The notes below the pieces were generated by a model. It had not been told where the DNA came from. It did no database searches and saw only the letters and a program-made list of their open reading frames with translations. From assembly GCA_019911965.1 (NCBI GenBank), contig JAIOJF010000025.1, positions 105,720-169,719 of the forward strand: a DNA stretch of 64,000 nucleotides. The letters are read 5' to 3'. The position numbers were made by a program, and so were the translations under genes. Positions 44,392 to 53,474 of the stretch are shown in pieces (the first letter of the stretch is position 1; the number at the start of each line of letters is the position of its first letter). Source of the stretch: Paracoccaceae bacterium (GTDB lineage Bacteria > Pseudomonadota > Alphaproteobacteria > Rhodobacterales > Rhodobacteraceae).

Positions 44392-45624
44392 TCAGGCGGG
44401 GCCTATATGGCGACGAACGAATCCGGCTACAAGTTCGATATGGACCGACCAGCGGAACTGGTCGACCACCTGTACCCGCTCCAGCGCATAGCCGCCGGCG
44501 GCCAGGATGGCGGCATCGCGCGCGAAGGTGACCGGGTTGCACGACACCAACGCGATGCGTGGCACTTGCGATTGTGCCAGCAGGCGCATCTGTGCTTCGG
44601 CCCCGGCGCGGGGCGGGTCGATCACGACACCGTCAAAGCGGGCCAGCTCGTCCGCCAGCAGCGGGCGGCGGAACAGGTCGCGCGTCTCGCAGGTTGTGGC
44701 CTTCAGGCCCGGGCTTTGCCGCCAGCCGCGATCCAGTGCGGCCAGCGCGGCGGCATCGGATTCCACCGCGTGAATCTCGGCCCGGTCGGCCAGCGCCAGC
44801 GCGAAGGTGCCGGAACCGGCGAACAGATCGGCCACCCTTGTGGCCCCGTCCAGCGCCGCCTGCACCCCCGCCGTCAGTGCCGCCTGCCCGTGGGTGGTGG
44901 CCTGCAGGAAGCCCCCCGGCGGCGGCACCACCCGCGCCCGCCCGAAGCTCTGAACCGGGGGGTTGATGGTGGCGATCACCTCGCCGTTCCAGGCCAGCCG
45001 CGCGAAGCCTGCACTGGCGCAGAACGCGCCAAGCTGGGCCAGCAGCGGGCCGTCCACCGGGCGGCCGTTCTCGACCGCCAGATCAAGCCCGCCCTCAGAA
45101 TGCGTGACCGAAAGCGCCAGCACCGCCTTGCGCGAGGCCCCCAGAACGGTCAGCCCCTCAAGCGCCGGGATCGCGGCCAGAATGGCGGGATGCAGCAGGG
45201 TGCAGCCCGGGATGGCGATGATGGTGTCCGAGGCGCGGCCATGCAGGCCAACCATCGCGCCCTTTTTCGTGCGCTTGCCCGCCAGCACCGCACGCCGCCG
45301 CGCAGCGGGGGGCGAGACCGCGATGGGCAGGAACGTGGCCTGAAGCCCCTGTGCCTTCAGCGCGGTTTCAACCACCTCCACCTTCCAGTTGGCGACAAAA
45401 TCGTCCGAGGCATGTTGCAGCGCGCAACCGCCGCAGGCGCGGAAATGCGGGCAGGGCGCTTTCACCCGATTGCCGGATGGCGTCAGGATTCGCGGTTCGG
45501 CGATGCGCCCGGAACTTACCGCGCCTTCCACCTCCTCACCCGGCAGGGTGAAGGGCGCGAACAGGCCGTCCTCGGTGATGCCGTCGCCCAGATGGCCCAG
45601 CCGCGCGATCCTGTGCGCTGTCAT
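44392..45624 (-). CDS. 23S rRNA (uracil-5-)-methyltransferase RlmD/TrmA family
   Basis: The 410-residue enzyme methylates uracil C5 in RNA. An iron-sulfur cluster is suggested by CPHFRACGGCALQH near residues 58-70 plus a later cysteine. SAM motif ADLFAGSGTFALAL, the asparagine-type VIDPPRAGAEAQ and the nucleophile cysteine in ALVSCNPVTFARD are present. An N-terminal TRAM-like domain is short. The ABC exporter gene ends four bases inside its start (ATGA), so it is coupled. Whether it acts on 23S rRNA or tRNA cannot be told. Confidence 0.9.
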   Translation of the reverse strand: MTAHRIARLGHLGDGITEDGLFAPFTLPGEEVEGAVSSGRIAEPRILTPSGNRVKAPCPHFRACGGCALQHASDDFVANWKVEVVETALKAQGLQATFLPIAVSPPAARRRAVLAGKRTKKGAMVGLHGRASDTIIAIPGCTLLHPAILAAIPALEGLTVLGASRKAVLALSVTHSEGGLDLAVENGRPVDGPLLAQLGAFCASAGFARLAWNGEVIATINPPVQSFGRARVVPPPGGFLQATTHGQAALTAGVQAALDGATRVADLFAGSGTFALALADRAEIHAVESDAAALAALDRGWRQSPGLKATTCETRDLFRRPLLADELARFDGVVIDPPRAGAEAQMRLLAQSQVPRIALVSCNPVTFARDAAILAAGGYALERVQVVDQFRWSVHIELVAGFVRRHIGPA

Positions 45625-47465
45625 TCCGCCGCCTCGTCCGCGCCGATGAACCCGCCCGCCTGGCGCTGCCAGAACCCGGCGTAAAGCCCGGATTTCGCCA
45701 GCAATTCCGCATGGCTGCCCTGTTCGGCGACGCGGCCGTCATCCAGCACCACGATCCGGTCCATCTGGGCGATGGTGGACAGGCGGTGGGCGATGGCGAT
45801 CACCGTCTTGCCCTGCATCACGCCGTAGAGCGTTTCCTGGATCGCCGCCTCGACCTCGCTGTCCAGCGCACTTGTCGCCTCGTCCAGCACCAGGATCGGC
45901 GCATCCTTCAGGATCACCCGCGCCAGCGCCACCCGCTGCCGCTGGCCGCCCGACAGCTTGACTCCGCGTTCGCCGACCAGCGCGTCATAGCCGCGATTGC
46001 CGCGCGAATCCTCCAGCCCCAGGATGAAATCATGCGCTTCGGCACGCTTTGCCGCGCGGATCATCTGCTCCTCGGTGGCGTCGGGACGGCCATAAAGGAT
46101 GTTGGCCCTTACCGAGCGGTGCATCAGCGAGGAATCCTGCGTCACCATGCCGATCTGGCGGCGCAGCGATTCCTGCGTCACGCTGCGGATATCCTGCCCG
46201 TCGATCAAGATCGCGCCGTCCTCGACATCGTGGAACCGTAACAGCAGGTTCACCAGCGTCGATTTCCCGGCACCCGAGCGCCCGACAATGCCCACCTTCT
46301 CGCCACCCGAAATGTCCAGCGACACCCGGTCCAGCCCGCCCGAGCCGCGCCCGTAATGGTGGCTGACGCCCTTGACCGAAATCCGGCAATCGCGCACCGC
46401 CAGTTTGCCGGCATCCGGCGCGTCGGCCAGTGCGATGGGCTGGGCGATCGTCTCCATCCCTTCAGCCACCACGCCGAGTTGCTGAAACAGCGAGGACAGC
46501 GCCCACATGATCCAGCCGGTCATGGCATTCAGCCTGAGCGTCAGTGCCGAGGCGGCGGCCACCGTGCCGATTGTCGAAATCCCCTGCTGCCACATCACGA
46601 TGGCCCAGCCGATCACCGCCACGATCAGGAAGCCGTTGATCAGGGTCAGGCCCAGTTCCATCAGCGTGATCAGCCGCATCTGGTTTGCGAAGGTGACGCG
46701 CGCGCTTTCAATCGCTTCGCGGGCATAGGCCTCTTCGGTGCCGGCATGGGCGAACAGCTTGACCGACTGGATGTTGGAATAGCTGTCCACGATCCGCCCG
46801 TTGATTTCCGAACGCGCATCGGCAAATTCCTGCGAGGCGCGGCCAATGCGCGGGATGGTCCAGTGCATCAGCGCCAGGTACAGCACCATCCACACCGCCA
46901 GCGGCACCGCCAGCCGCCAGTCAATCCCGGCCAGCAGCCACAGCGCACCGACAAGGTAGATACCGGCATAGACCACGGCATCGAACACCTGATACACCGC
47001 CTCGCCCGCTGCCGGAGCGGTCTGCATCAGGCGGTTGGCGATGCGCCCGGCGAAATCGTTCTGGAACCAGCCGACCGACTGGCGCAGCACATGGCGATGG
47101 CTGCGCCAGCGGATCAACGTGCCGAAATTAGGCATCAGCGACTGGTTCATCAGCGCCACGTCCAGCATTCCCACAACCGGGCGGACGATCAGGATGAACA
47201 CCGTCAGCAGGATCAGTTCCAGCCCGTGATCGGCAAAGATCGTCGCCGGAGTGCTGTCGGCCAGCAGATCCACCACCCGCCCGGCGAACGAGATCAGCGC
47301 AATCTCGAATATCCCGACAATCGTCGTCAGGATGAAAATCGCCACCAGCACCTTGCGCAGGGGCCTCAGATATTCGTTCAGGAACGGCCACAACCCTGCC
47401 GGTGGCGGGGCGGTATCGTCATAGGGGGCGAACGGATCGACCAGGTTTTCAAAGAAGCGGAACAT
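45621..47465 (-). CDS. ABC exporter (fused permease and ATPase, ABC-B type)
   Basis: The 614-residue half-transporter has six membrane segments (residues about 35-330) and a C-terminal ATPase. Walker A is GRSGAGKSTLVNLLL, the signature LSGGQRQRVALARVIL and Walker B ILVLDEATSALD; D-loop and H-loop (AIAHRLSTI) are intact. Such exporters dimerise to move lipids or drugs. Substrate is unknown. It is upstream of and overlaps the RNA methyltransferase gene. Confidence 0.93.
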   Translation of the reverse strand: MFRFFENLVDPFAPYDDTAPPPAGLWPFLNEYLRPLRKVLVAIFILTTIVGIFEIALISFAGRVVDLLADSTPATIFADHGLELILLTVFILIVRPVVGMLDVALMNQSLMPNFGTLIRWRSHRHVLRQSVGWFQNDFAGRIANRLMQTAPAAGEAVYQVFDAVVYAGIYLVGALWLLAGIDWRLAVPLAVWMVLYLALMHWTIPRIGRASQEFADARSEINGRIVDSYSNIQSVKLFAHAGTEEAYAREAIESARVTFANQMRLITLMELGLTLINGFLIVAVIGWAIVMWQQGISTIGTVAAASALTLRLNAMTGWIMWALSSLFQQLGVVAEGMETIAQPIALADAPDAGKLAVRDCRISVKGVSHHYGRGSGGLDRVSLDISGGEKVGIVGRSGAGKSTLVNLLLRFHDVEDGAILIDGQDIRSVTQESLRRQIGMVTQDSSLMHRSVRANILYGRPDATEEQMIRAAKRAEAHDFILGLEDSRGNRGYDALVGERGVKLSGGQRQRVALARVILKDAPILVLDEATSALDSEVEAAIQETLYGVMQGKTVIAIAHRLSTIAQMDRIVVLDDGRVAEQGSHAELLAKSGLYAGFWQRQAGGFIGADEAAE

Positions 47466-47549
47466 CGAAACGGCCTTGGATTGGGCTGGATTGCCAAGCC
47501 GTCCAGAAGAACACGAATGCGCCGCTCAAGGCAAGGCGCAATCCGGGCC

Positions 47550-48152
47550 TCAGCGGCCCAGCATCAGCGCCAGCAGGAACGCCACCAGCATCGAGGCCAT
47601 CGCGAGGTTGAACATCCTGAGGCGCAGCGGCGTGTTCAGCCGCTTTCCGATGGCCTGTCCGAAGGCCGCCCAGGCCAGGGTTGCACTGATCCCGGCCCCG
47701 ACGAACACCACGGCCACGGCAAGCGCCGTGGCAAGGGGCGCTGCGGGGGTCACGAACTGGCTGGTGATGGCGATGGCCGCCAGCCAGGACTTGGGATTGA
47801 CCCATTGAAACGCCGCCGCCTCGGTGAAGGTCAGGGGGCGTGTCGTTCGGCCCGACTGGCCCGCCGGTGCGGCGGTGGCGGTCCGCCATGCCATCCACAG
47901 CAGCATCAATGCCCCGACCCAGCGCAGCACCTGCAACAGCACCGGGCTTTGGCGAAACACCTCGCCAAGACCGATACCGACAAGAAAGATCATCACCGGA
48001 AAGCCGATCACGATCCCCGCCACATGCGGTATCGTCGCGCGCAAGCCATAGGTTGCGCCGGAACTGGCCAGCATCGAGTTGTTCGGCCCCGGCGTCCACG
48101 ACGCCGCCAGCGCCATTCCCGTCAGCGACAAGAGCATGTCCAGCGTCATCAT
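47550..48152 (-). CDS. LysE family translocator
   Basis: This 200-residue protein of the LysE/RhtB superfamily has five to six membrane helices and exports an amino acid or related solute. The conserved ASWTPGPNNSMLASSGATYG near residues 17-36 is the family signature. The substrate is unknown. It is downstream of cca in the same direction with a 66-base gap. Confidence 0.88.
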   Translation of the reverse strand: MMTLDMLLSLTGMALAASWTPGPNNSMLASSGATYGLRATIPHVAGIVIGFPVMIFLVGIGLGEVFRQSPVLLQVLRWVGALMLLWMAWRTATAAPAGQSGRTTRPLTFTEAAAFQWVNPKSWLAAIAITSQFVTPAAPLATALAVAVVFVGAGISATLAWAAFGQAIGKRLNTPLRLRMFNLAMASMLVAFLLALMLGR

Positions 48153-48218
48153 GTTCCGCCATTTGCCGTGCGGATAGGTCGCACATGCTGACCTTTCTGG
48201 CGGAATTGCTGCCAGCGG

Positions 48219-49373
48219 TCAAGCCAGCAGCGCGGCCTTGTCCAGCCGGAAGCCCGAGGCGATCCAGCGGGTTTCCAGCGCGCTCAGCCGCGCGCCCAGG
48301 GCCGGGCCTTGCAGGCCGGTTTCGGCCAGATCGGCGGCGCGGACGGGAAAGACCTGCGCAGCCGCTGCCTCGGTGCGGGCGATCAGGTCTGCCGGGGGGT
48401 CTGCAATCAGCGTGGACGAGCGCAGCAGGATGATATCCTGCGCCGCCTTCGCACCATGCCGCCAGGCCAGTTCCTCGGCAGGTTCGCCGCTGCCGGCCTT
48501 GTCGCGGTAAAGGTCCAGCCGCCGTGCATCGGCCTTTTTCATCCGCAGCCGCGCGCGATGATCGCTGCCGCCAAGACTGGCCAGCCGCCGCAGCCAGTCC
48601 GGCCCAAGGCCCAGCGCCTGTTCGTTATGTACCAGCACCGCCAGCCCCGCCGCCACCGCACCGGGCAGGATGCGGGCCAGGATGCCGGTCTGCGCCATCA
48701 CCGCCAATGCCGGGGCCGGATCGGGCGCGGCCAGCAGCTTGCGCATCTCCGCCCCGATCCGCTCGCGCGAGAGGGTATCAAGCCCGTCGGCCAGTTCGGC
48801 GCAGGCGGCCAGGGCGTCGGGATCAATCCCCGCCGCCGGGTCGCCATACCAGGCGTGAAAGCGGAAAAACCGCAGGATGCGCAGATAGTCCTCGCGGATA
48901 CGGTCATGGGCATCGTCGATGAAGCGCACCCGCCGGGCGCGGATATCGGCCAACCCGCCAATCGGATCGTGCAGCACGCCATCGGCATCGGCGTAAAGCG
49001 CGTTGATGGTGAAATCGCGGCGGCGCGCATCATCGGCCATCGTGTCGGCATAGGCGATGACGGCGCGGCGGCCATCGGTTTCGACATCCTTGCGGAAGGT
49101 GGTCACCTCATGCCCCTCGCCATGCGCGACAACGGTAATCGTGCCATGCTCGATCCCGGTCGGCACGGCGCGGAACCCGGCCTTGGCGGCCAGTTCGGCC
49201 ACTGTTTCGGGCCGCGCATCGGTGGCGATATCGACATCCGCCACCGCCACCCCCAGCAGCGCGTTGCGCACGCAGCCGCCCACGGCATAGGCCTGATATC
49301 CGGCCCTGGCCAGAAGCGTCAGAACGGCTTGGGTTCCCGGCGCCTCCAGCCAGTCGCCGCTTACCCGTGCCAT
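48219..49373 (-). CDS. cca: CCA tRNA nucleotidyltransferase
   Basis: The enzyme adds or repairs the 3' CCA of tRNA. I chose the ATG at 49373 (MARVSGDWLEAPGTQ), giving 384 residues, because upstream sequence is the antisense of nothing conserved and overlaps the NUDIX gene more. The class II signature GGCVRNALLGVAVADVDIAT carries the catalytic aspartates. The RRDFTINALYADADG and EDYLRILRFFRFHAWYG motifs are typical. It overlaps the upstream NUDIX gene by 13 bases. Confidence 0.95.
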   Translation of the reverse strand: MARVSGDWLEAPGTQAVLTLLARAGYQAYAVGGCVRNALLGVAVADVDIATDARPETVAELAAKAGFRAVPTGIEHGTITVVAHGEGHEVTTFRKDVETDGRRAVIAYADTMADDARRRDFTINALYADADGVLHDPIGGLADIRARRVRFIDDAHDRIREDYLRILRFFRFHAWYGDPAAGIDPDALAACAELADGLDTLSRERIGAEMRKLLAAPDPAPALAVMAQTGILARILPGAVAAGLAVLVHNEQALGLGPDWLRRLASLGGSDHRARLRMKKADARRLDLYRDKAGSGEPAEELAWRHGAKAAQDIILLRSSTLIADPPADLIARTEAAAAQVFPVRAADLAETGLQGPALGARLSALETRWIASGFRLDKAALLA

Positions 49374-49984
49374 TCCGACAGCCTTTCGGCGAAGCCGCGC
49401 AATATCCGCGCGGTCGCCCCCCAGATGTAATAGGGGCCGTAAGGAATTGCGTAGTAGCGGCGGTGAATGCCGCCCCAATAGCGCCCCTCGATCAGGTAAT
49501 TCGCCGGATCGGCCAGATAGGCCAGCGGCACCTCGAACACTTCGGCCACTTCGCCGGCCTCGGGGCGGGCAATGAAGGGATCAACCACCCGCCCGACCAC
49601 AGGCGTGATCTGGAACGAGGTGACGGTCTGGTGAAACGGCATGCGGCCCATCACCTCGACATTGGAGGCGAGGAGCGCGATTTCCTCTTCGGCTTCGCGC
49701 AGGGCGGCGGCGACCTCGTCGGCGTCGGTTGCATCCACCTTGCCGCCGGGAAAGGCGATCTGGCCGGGATGGTGTTTCAGATGCGAGGAGCGTTTGGTCA
49801 GGATCACGTTCACGCCGCGCGGCGATTCGATCAGCGGCACCAGCACGGCGGCGGGGCGCAGCTTGTCGGCCACCGGCCACGGCCCGACAACGCCGGGATT
49901 GAGATCGAAATCCGACGACGAGCCTGCCGGCCCGTTCGCCAGCATGCCGCGTACATGTCCGATCGTGTCCAACCGCCTGTCCAT
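49361..49984 (-). CDS. Coenzyme A pyrophosphatase (NUDIX)
   Basis: The 207-residue NUDIX protein has the NuCoA motif LTKRSSHLKHHPGQIAFPGG (about residues 63-82), which marks CoA pyrophosphatases. The NUDIX box follows as GKVDATDADEV... then REAEEEIAL, where the usual Gly before the final residue is Ala. The metal-binding glutamates are intact. It lies between hslO and cca in a minus-strand run, a placement seen in other Rhodobacterales. Confidence 0.9.
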   Translation of the reverse strand: MDRRLDTIGHVRGMLANGPAGSSSDFDLNPGVVGPWPVADKLRPAAVLVPLIESPRGVNVILTKRSSHLKHHPGQIAFPGGKVDATDADEVAAALREAEEEIALLASNVEVMGRMPFHQTVTSFQITPVVGRVVDPFIARPEAGEVAEVFEVPLAYLADPANYLIEGRYWGGIHRRYYAIPYGPYYIWGATARILRGFAERLSEWHG

Positions 49985-50032
49985 CCGCCCTACATGGCTC
50001 AGGACCGGAGCGCCGACAAGATGCGGCGCCGA

Positions 50033-51022
50033 TTATTCCGGCTTTTTGGCTGCCTCGAAGCCCAGCGAGGCGGGGTCGAAATCGTAATGCGCGCCGCAGA
50101 ACTGGCAATCGGCGGTGACGCGACCGGCCTCGTTGGTCATGCGCGAGATATCCTTGGCCGAGTAGATCGACATCGTCTGCACCACCTTTTCCGGGGCGCA
50201 AGTGCAGCCGAACCTGACCGGCGTGGCATCGAAGACGCGCGGCTTTTCCGCGTGAAACAGGCGGAACAGAAGGTCGGTCGGGGCGACGGTCGGGCCGACC
50301 AGCTCCATCTCCTCGATCGTGTCCAGATGCAGGTTCACGCGGGTCCAGTTCTCGCCATCCTCGCCATCCAGAAGATCGGCCGGGGCCAGCAGGCCGTTTT
50401 CGCCGCTGGCCTCGGTTGCGTGCAGGGCGGCTTTCGGCATGTGCTGGATCATCACCCCGCCGGCCCGCCATTGCTCGGGCGTGCCCGGCTCGGTCGAGCG
50501 GCCCAGCGCCACCGCGAAGCGGGTTGGCAATTGTTCGGACTGGGCGAAATAGGTTTCCGCGCAGGCGGCCAGCGATCCGCCGGCCAGGGGCGTGATGCCC
50601 TGATAGGGCGTGGTGCCGCTGCCCTGGTCGATCAGGATGGCGAACATGCCCTTGCCGATGGCCGAAAACGGTGTGCCGGAGGCTTCGTCCAGGCGGTCCG
50701 CATCGAAGCTGGCCCAGGCGCGCAGGCGGCCGGGTTCGCCGGGATGTTCCGGGCCGTAATAATCGGTGGCGATCAGGCGCAAGGGGCCGTCGCCGCGGAT
50801 CTGCAAAGACAGTTTCCAGCGCAGCTTGATGGTCTGGCCGATCAGCGCGGTCAGGATCGCGGCTTCGGCCACCATCGCCTCGACCGGGGCGGGATAGGCG
50901 TGCTGGCGCAGCACATCCGCAAGCACCCCGTCAAGCCGCGCCACCCGGCCGCGGATATCGGCTAGGTCCAGTTGGAAGGGCAGGACGGTATCGTCCCAGG
51001 CGATCTGGTTGGGCAGGTTCAT
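50033..51022 (-). CDS. hslO: Redox-regulated chaperone Hsp33
   Basis: Hsp33 is switched on by oxidation of its zinc cysteines and then holds unfolding proteins. The 329-residue protein starts at MNLPNQIAWDDTVLP, the Rhodobacterales form. The C-terminal redox switch is RFGCTCAPEKV and, about 30 residues on, ADCQFCGAHYDF, giving the four zinc cysteines. The ATG at 51022 was taken because the 21 residues upstream are unlike the family. It lies 48 bases before the NUDIX gene. Confidence 0.94.
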   Translation of the reverse strand: MNLPNQIAWDDTVLPFQLDLADIRGRVARLDGVLADVLRQHAYPAPVEAMVAEAAILTALIGQTIKLRWKLSLQIRGDGPLRLIATDYYGPEHPGEPGRLRAWASFDADRLDEASGTPFSAIGKGMFAILIDQGSGTTPYQGITPLAGGSLAACAETYFAQSEQLPTRFAVALGRSTEPGTPEQWRAGGVMIQHMPKAALHATEASGENGLLAPADLLDGEDGENWTRVNLHLDTIEEMELVGPTVAPTDLLFRLFHAEKPRVFDATPVRFGCTCAPEKVVQTMSIYSAKDISRMTNEAGRVTADCQFCGAHYDFDPASLGFEAAKKPE

Positions 51023-51118
51023 GCAGGCGGTTCCTTGACGTTGCGCGCGTTCCCATAGACAAGTTGCGCGGGCAAGGCAAATCACGCCTTCAGGCGGGCA
51101 AGCGGCAAAGGGGGCAAT

Positions 51119-51550
51119 ATGCGACGGTTCGACGAAGCCCGGCGCTACGGCATCCGCTATCGCCAGCGGCCCGGGGCCTACGGCATCCTGCGGCGTGGCG
51201 ACAAGCTGCTGATCACCTTTCAGGCGCGCCCGGAGCCCGAGTTCCAGCTTCCCGGCGGCGGCATAGACCCCGGCGAATCACCCTTGATTGCGCTGCACCG
51301 CGAGGTGCGCGAGGAAACCGGCTGGGGCATCGCCATCGAGCGCCGTCTGGGTGCCTTCCAGCGATATGCCTACATGCCGGATTACGATATCTGGGCGCGC
51401 AAGGTCTGCCATATCTATCTGTGCCGGCCCACCTTTCGCAAAGGCCCGATATCCGAGCCGGACCATTCCGCCCATTGGGTCAGCCTGACCACCGCCGCGC
51501 ATATTCTGGGCAATGAGGGGGATCGGCATTTCGTGGCGGCGCTGTTGTAG
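51119..51550 (+). CDS. NUDIX hydrolase of unknown substrate
   Basis: The 143-residue protein has a complete NUDIX box, GGGIDPGESPLIALHREVRE and ETGW, near residues 47-70. The surroundings (GAYGILRRGDKLLITFQ, EPEFQLPGG) are of the MutT/ADP-ribose pyrophosphatase group, but the substrate is not clear. It is divergent from hslO and convergent with the PP2C phosphatase gene. Confidence 0.85.
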   Translation: MRRFDEARRYGIRYRQRPGAYGILRRGDKLLITFQARPEPEFQLPGGGIDPGESPLIALHREVREETGWGIAIERRLGAFQRYAYMPDYDIWARKVCHIYLCRPTFRKGPISEPDHSAHWVSLTTAAHILGNEGDRHFVAALL

Positions 51551-51604
51551 GCGGGCGCGGCTGCCTTTCGGGCAGGATGCGCCGGATCGAGACCACCCGG
51601 CACA

Positions 51605-52966
51605 TCAGGCCGATGGCCAGCCGCAGGTTCGAGGTTCGTCCCCGGTATTTTCCGCCATCGGGCGGTGGATATCCAGCAGCACTGCCGACAGGTCATCCGC
51701 CAGTTCGCCCCGTCCGGTGAAGAATTGCGTTTCGCGCACCAGCCGCGCCAGCAAATCAGGCCCCTCCTGTTCGCCATAGGCGATCAGCAGGCGGGCAAGC
51801 CCTGCCTCGTCCAGGAAACTGCCGTTGGTATCTTCCGCCTCGGTGAAGCCGTCGGAATAGATCAGGAAGCGGTCGCCGGGGGCGAGGGCATCATGGCAGA
51901 CCGCGAATGCGGCATCCTCCAGCAGGCCCACCGGATGACCGCCCGCGCCGATGAAATCCACCTTGCCACTGGCGCGCAGGATTGCCGGATGCGGATGCCC
52001 GGCCTGCACCAGCACCAGCGCACCGGTGGTCAGATCGACATCCGCCAGCAGCACCGTCAGGTAGAGATCGGTGTTGAACTCCTCAAGCATACGGGCATTC
52101 AGCAGGGCCGCTGTCTCGTCCGGCGGGCGGGGCTGGTAAGTGCCATCCGCCGCCTGCGCCATCGCCAGGTTATAGGCCGGATTGGCTGCGGCCAGGCAGC
52201 CGGCCAGCCGCGCCGTCATCAGTGCCGAGGATATGCCGTGGCCGGACACGTCCAGCGCGAACAGACCGATGCGCCCGGGATCGGAGTAATAGATGCCGAT
52301 CATGTCGCCGCCGACATGACCGCTGGAACGCAGCATCAGTGACAATTGCGCATTGCCGATCACGTGATGGCCTTCGGGCACCAGCGAGTGCTGCAATTTG
52401 CGCGCCTCCTCAAGGTCGCGATCCACAGCGAGATAAAGTTTCTGCAATTCTTCCAGCGCTTTGGTGACGGAATTGTTGCGATCCACCAGTTCGGATTGCA
52501 TGGCGATCACGCGTTCACCGGCATTGAGGCGGGCGCGCAATTCACCGGCATTCACCGGCTTGGTCAGGAAATCATCCGCCCCCACCTGCAGGCCTTCGGC
52601 GATATCGTCCTTGCCGTCTTTCGAGGTCAGCAGGATGAAATACCCGTAGCTTTCGCGCGGCAGGTTGCGGAAAGCGCGACAGAATTGCAGACCGTCCACA
52701 TCGGGCATCATCCAGTCGCTGATAACCAGGTCAACCTGCGTGGCCTTGCAGATTTCCAGCGCATCGCGGCCCGACTGCGCCTCGAACACGACATAGCCCC
52801 AGTTTTCCAGCCGCTGGCCCAGCAGGCGGCGCTGCAGCCGGCTGTCATCGACCACCAGCACCGTCAACGCGCGGCCGTGAATGTGTTTGCCCTGCCTGAG
52901 CGGGGCGGGATTATACTGAACGTTCACCGTGACCCTTCCGGTCTGGGAATCAACAAGCCCGACCAT
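51605..52966 (-). CDS. Response regulator with PP2C-type (SpoIIE/RsbU) phosphatase domain, RbaY-like
   Basis: The 453-residue protein joins a receiver domain (residues about 35-150) to a serine phosphatase domain (about 220-440) through a helical linker. The receiver has the acidic pair DD at 40-41, phosphoacceptor D84 in ISDWMMPDVD and the lysine in LTKPVNAG. The phosphatase has GHVGGDMIGIYY, FALDVSGHGISSALM and LIYSDGFTEAED. This architecture controls anti-sigma/anti-anti-sigma partner switching. The Rhodobacter RbaY protein, tied to gene transfer agent and motility control, has the same layout. It faces an Hpt gene across a short promoter region. Confidence 0.88.
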   Translation of the reverse strand: MVGLVDSQTGRVTVNVQYNPAPLRQGKHIHGRALTVLVVDDSRLQRRLLGQRLENWGYVVFEAQSGRDALEICKATQVDLVISDWMMPDVDGLQFCRAFRNLPRESYGYFILLTSKDGKDDIAEGLQVGADDFLTKPVNAGELRARLNAGERVIAMQSELVDRNNSVTKALEELQKLYLAVDRDLEEARKLQHSLVPEGHHVIGNAQLSLMLRSSGHVGGDMIGIYYSDPGRIGLFALDVSGHGISSALMTARLAGCLAAANPAYNLAMAQAADGTYQPRPPDETAALLNARMLEEFNTDLYLTVLLADVDLTTGALVLVQAGHPHPAILRASGKVDFIGAGGHPVGLLEDAAFAVCHDALAPGDRFLIYSDGFTEAEDTNGSFLDEAGLARLLIAYGEQEGPDLLARLVRETQFFTGRGELADDLSAVLLDIHRPMAENTGDEPRTCGWPSA

Positions 52967-52978
52967 CCGCCCCGGCGC

Positions 52979-52993
52979 TTAACATCGGGTGAA
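52979..52993 (+). promoter_or_regulatory. CtrA-like site between the PP2C phosphatase and Hpt genes
   Basis: TTAA-N7-TGAA matches the CtrA consensus with one mismatch. It is 13 bases upstream of the phosphatase gene and 100 bases upstream of the Hpt gene. Confidence 0.3.
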
Positions 52994-53093
52994 AGCGAAA
53001 ATGCGACCTATTCCGCCCGGCCCCGGCAAGACATTGTTAACCCCTGAGGGGCAGTTTGGGCACTTGGGGGCCCGCCAGATTTGGAGGTGTGGC

Positions 53094-53474
53094 ATGATAA
53101 ATTGGTTACGGGTGCAGGAACTGGAAAACGATGTCGGGGCAGAAGACCTGAAGGAGGTGATCGAACTGTTTCTGGAAGAAGTGGATGAAGGCGTGGATCG
53201 CCTACGCAGCGGTGCGGAAGGGCGGAACCTGGCCGACGATCTGCATTTCCTGAAAGGCAGCGCCCTGACCCTGGGCTTTGACGGCTTTGCCGATGCCTGC
53301 GGCCTGGGCGAAAAGATTGCCGCTGCAGGACAGGCAAATCAGGTCGATCTGGCCGGTATCGTCCAGGCCTACGACCAGTCGCGCGCCTGCTTTCTGGATC
53401 GCATGGCAATCGGTATGCCGCCGCCGGATCAGATCAGGAATTGCGACAGCGCCTCGTTGCCGGTGATGTCCTGA
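53094..53474 (+). CDS. Histidine phosphotransfer (Hpt) domain protein
   Basis: The 126-residue protein is a stand-alone Hpt four-helix bundle. The phosphoacceptor is H51 in LADDLHFLKGSALTLGF. GGAGGTGTGGC precedes the ATG at 53094. It may pass phosphate to or from the receiver of the divergent phosphatase. Its last 46 bases overlap the 3' end of ilvA on the other strand, so the final 15 residues (DQIRNCDSASLPVMS) are encoded by antisense ilvA and may not matter. Confidence 0.82.
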   Translation: MINWLRVQELENDVGAEDLKEVIELFLEEVDEGVDRLRSGAEGRNLADDLHFLKGSALTLGFDGFADACGLGEKIAAAGQANQVDLAGIVQAYDQSRACFLDRMAIGMPPPDQIRNCDSASLPVMS

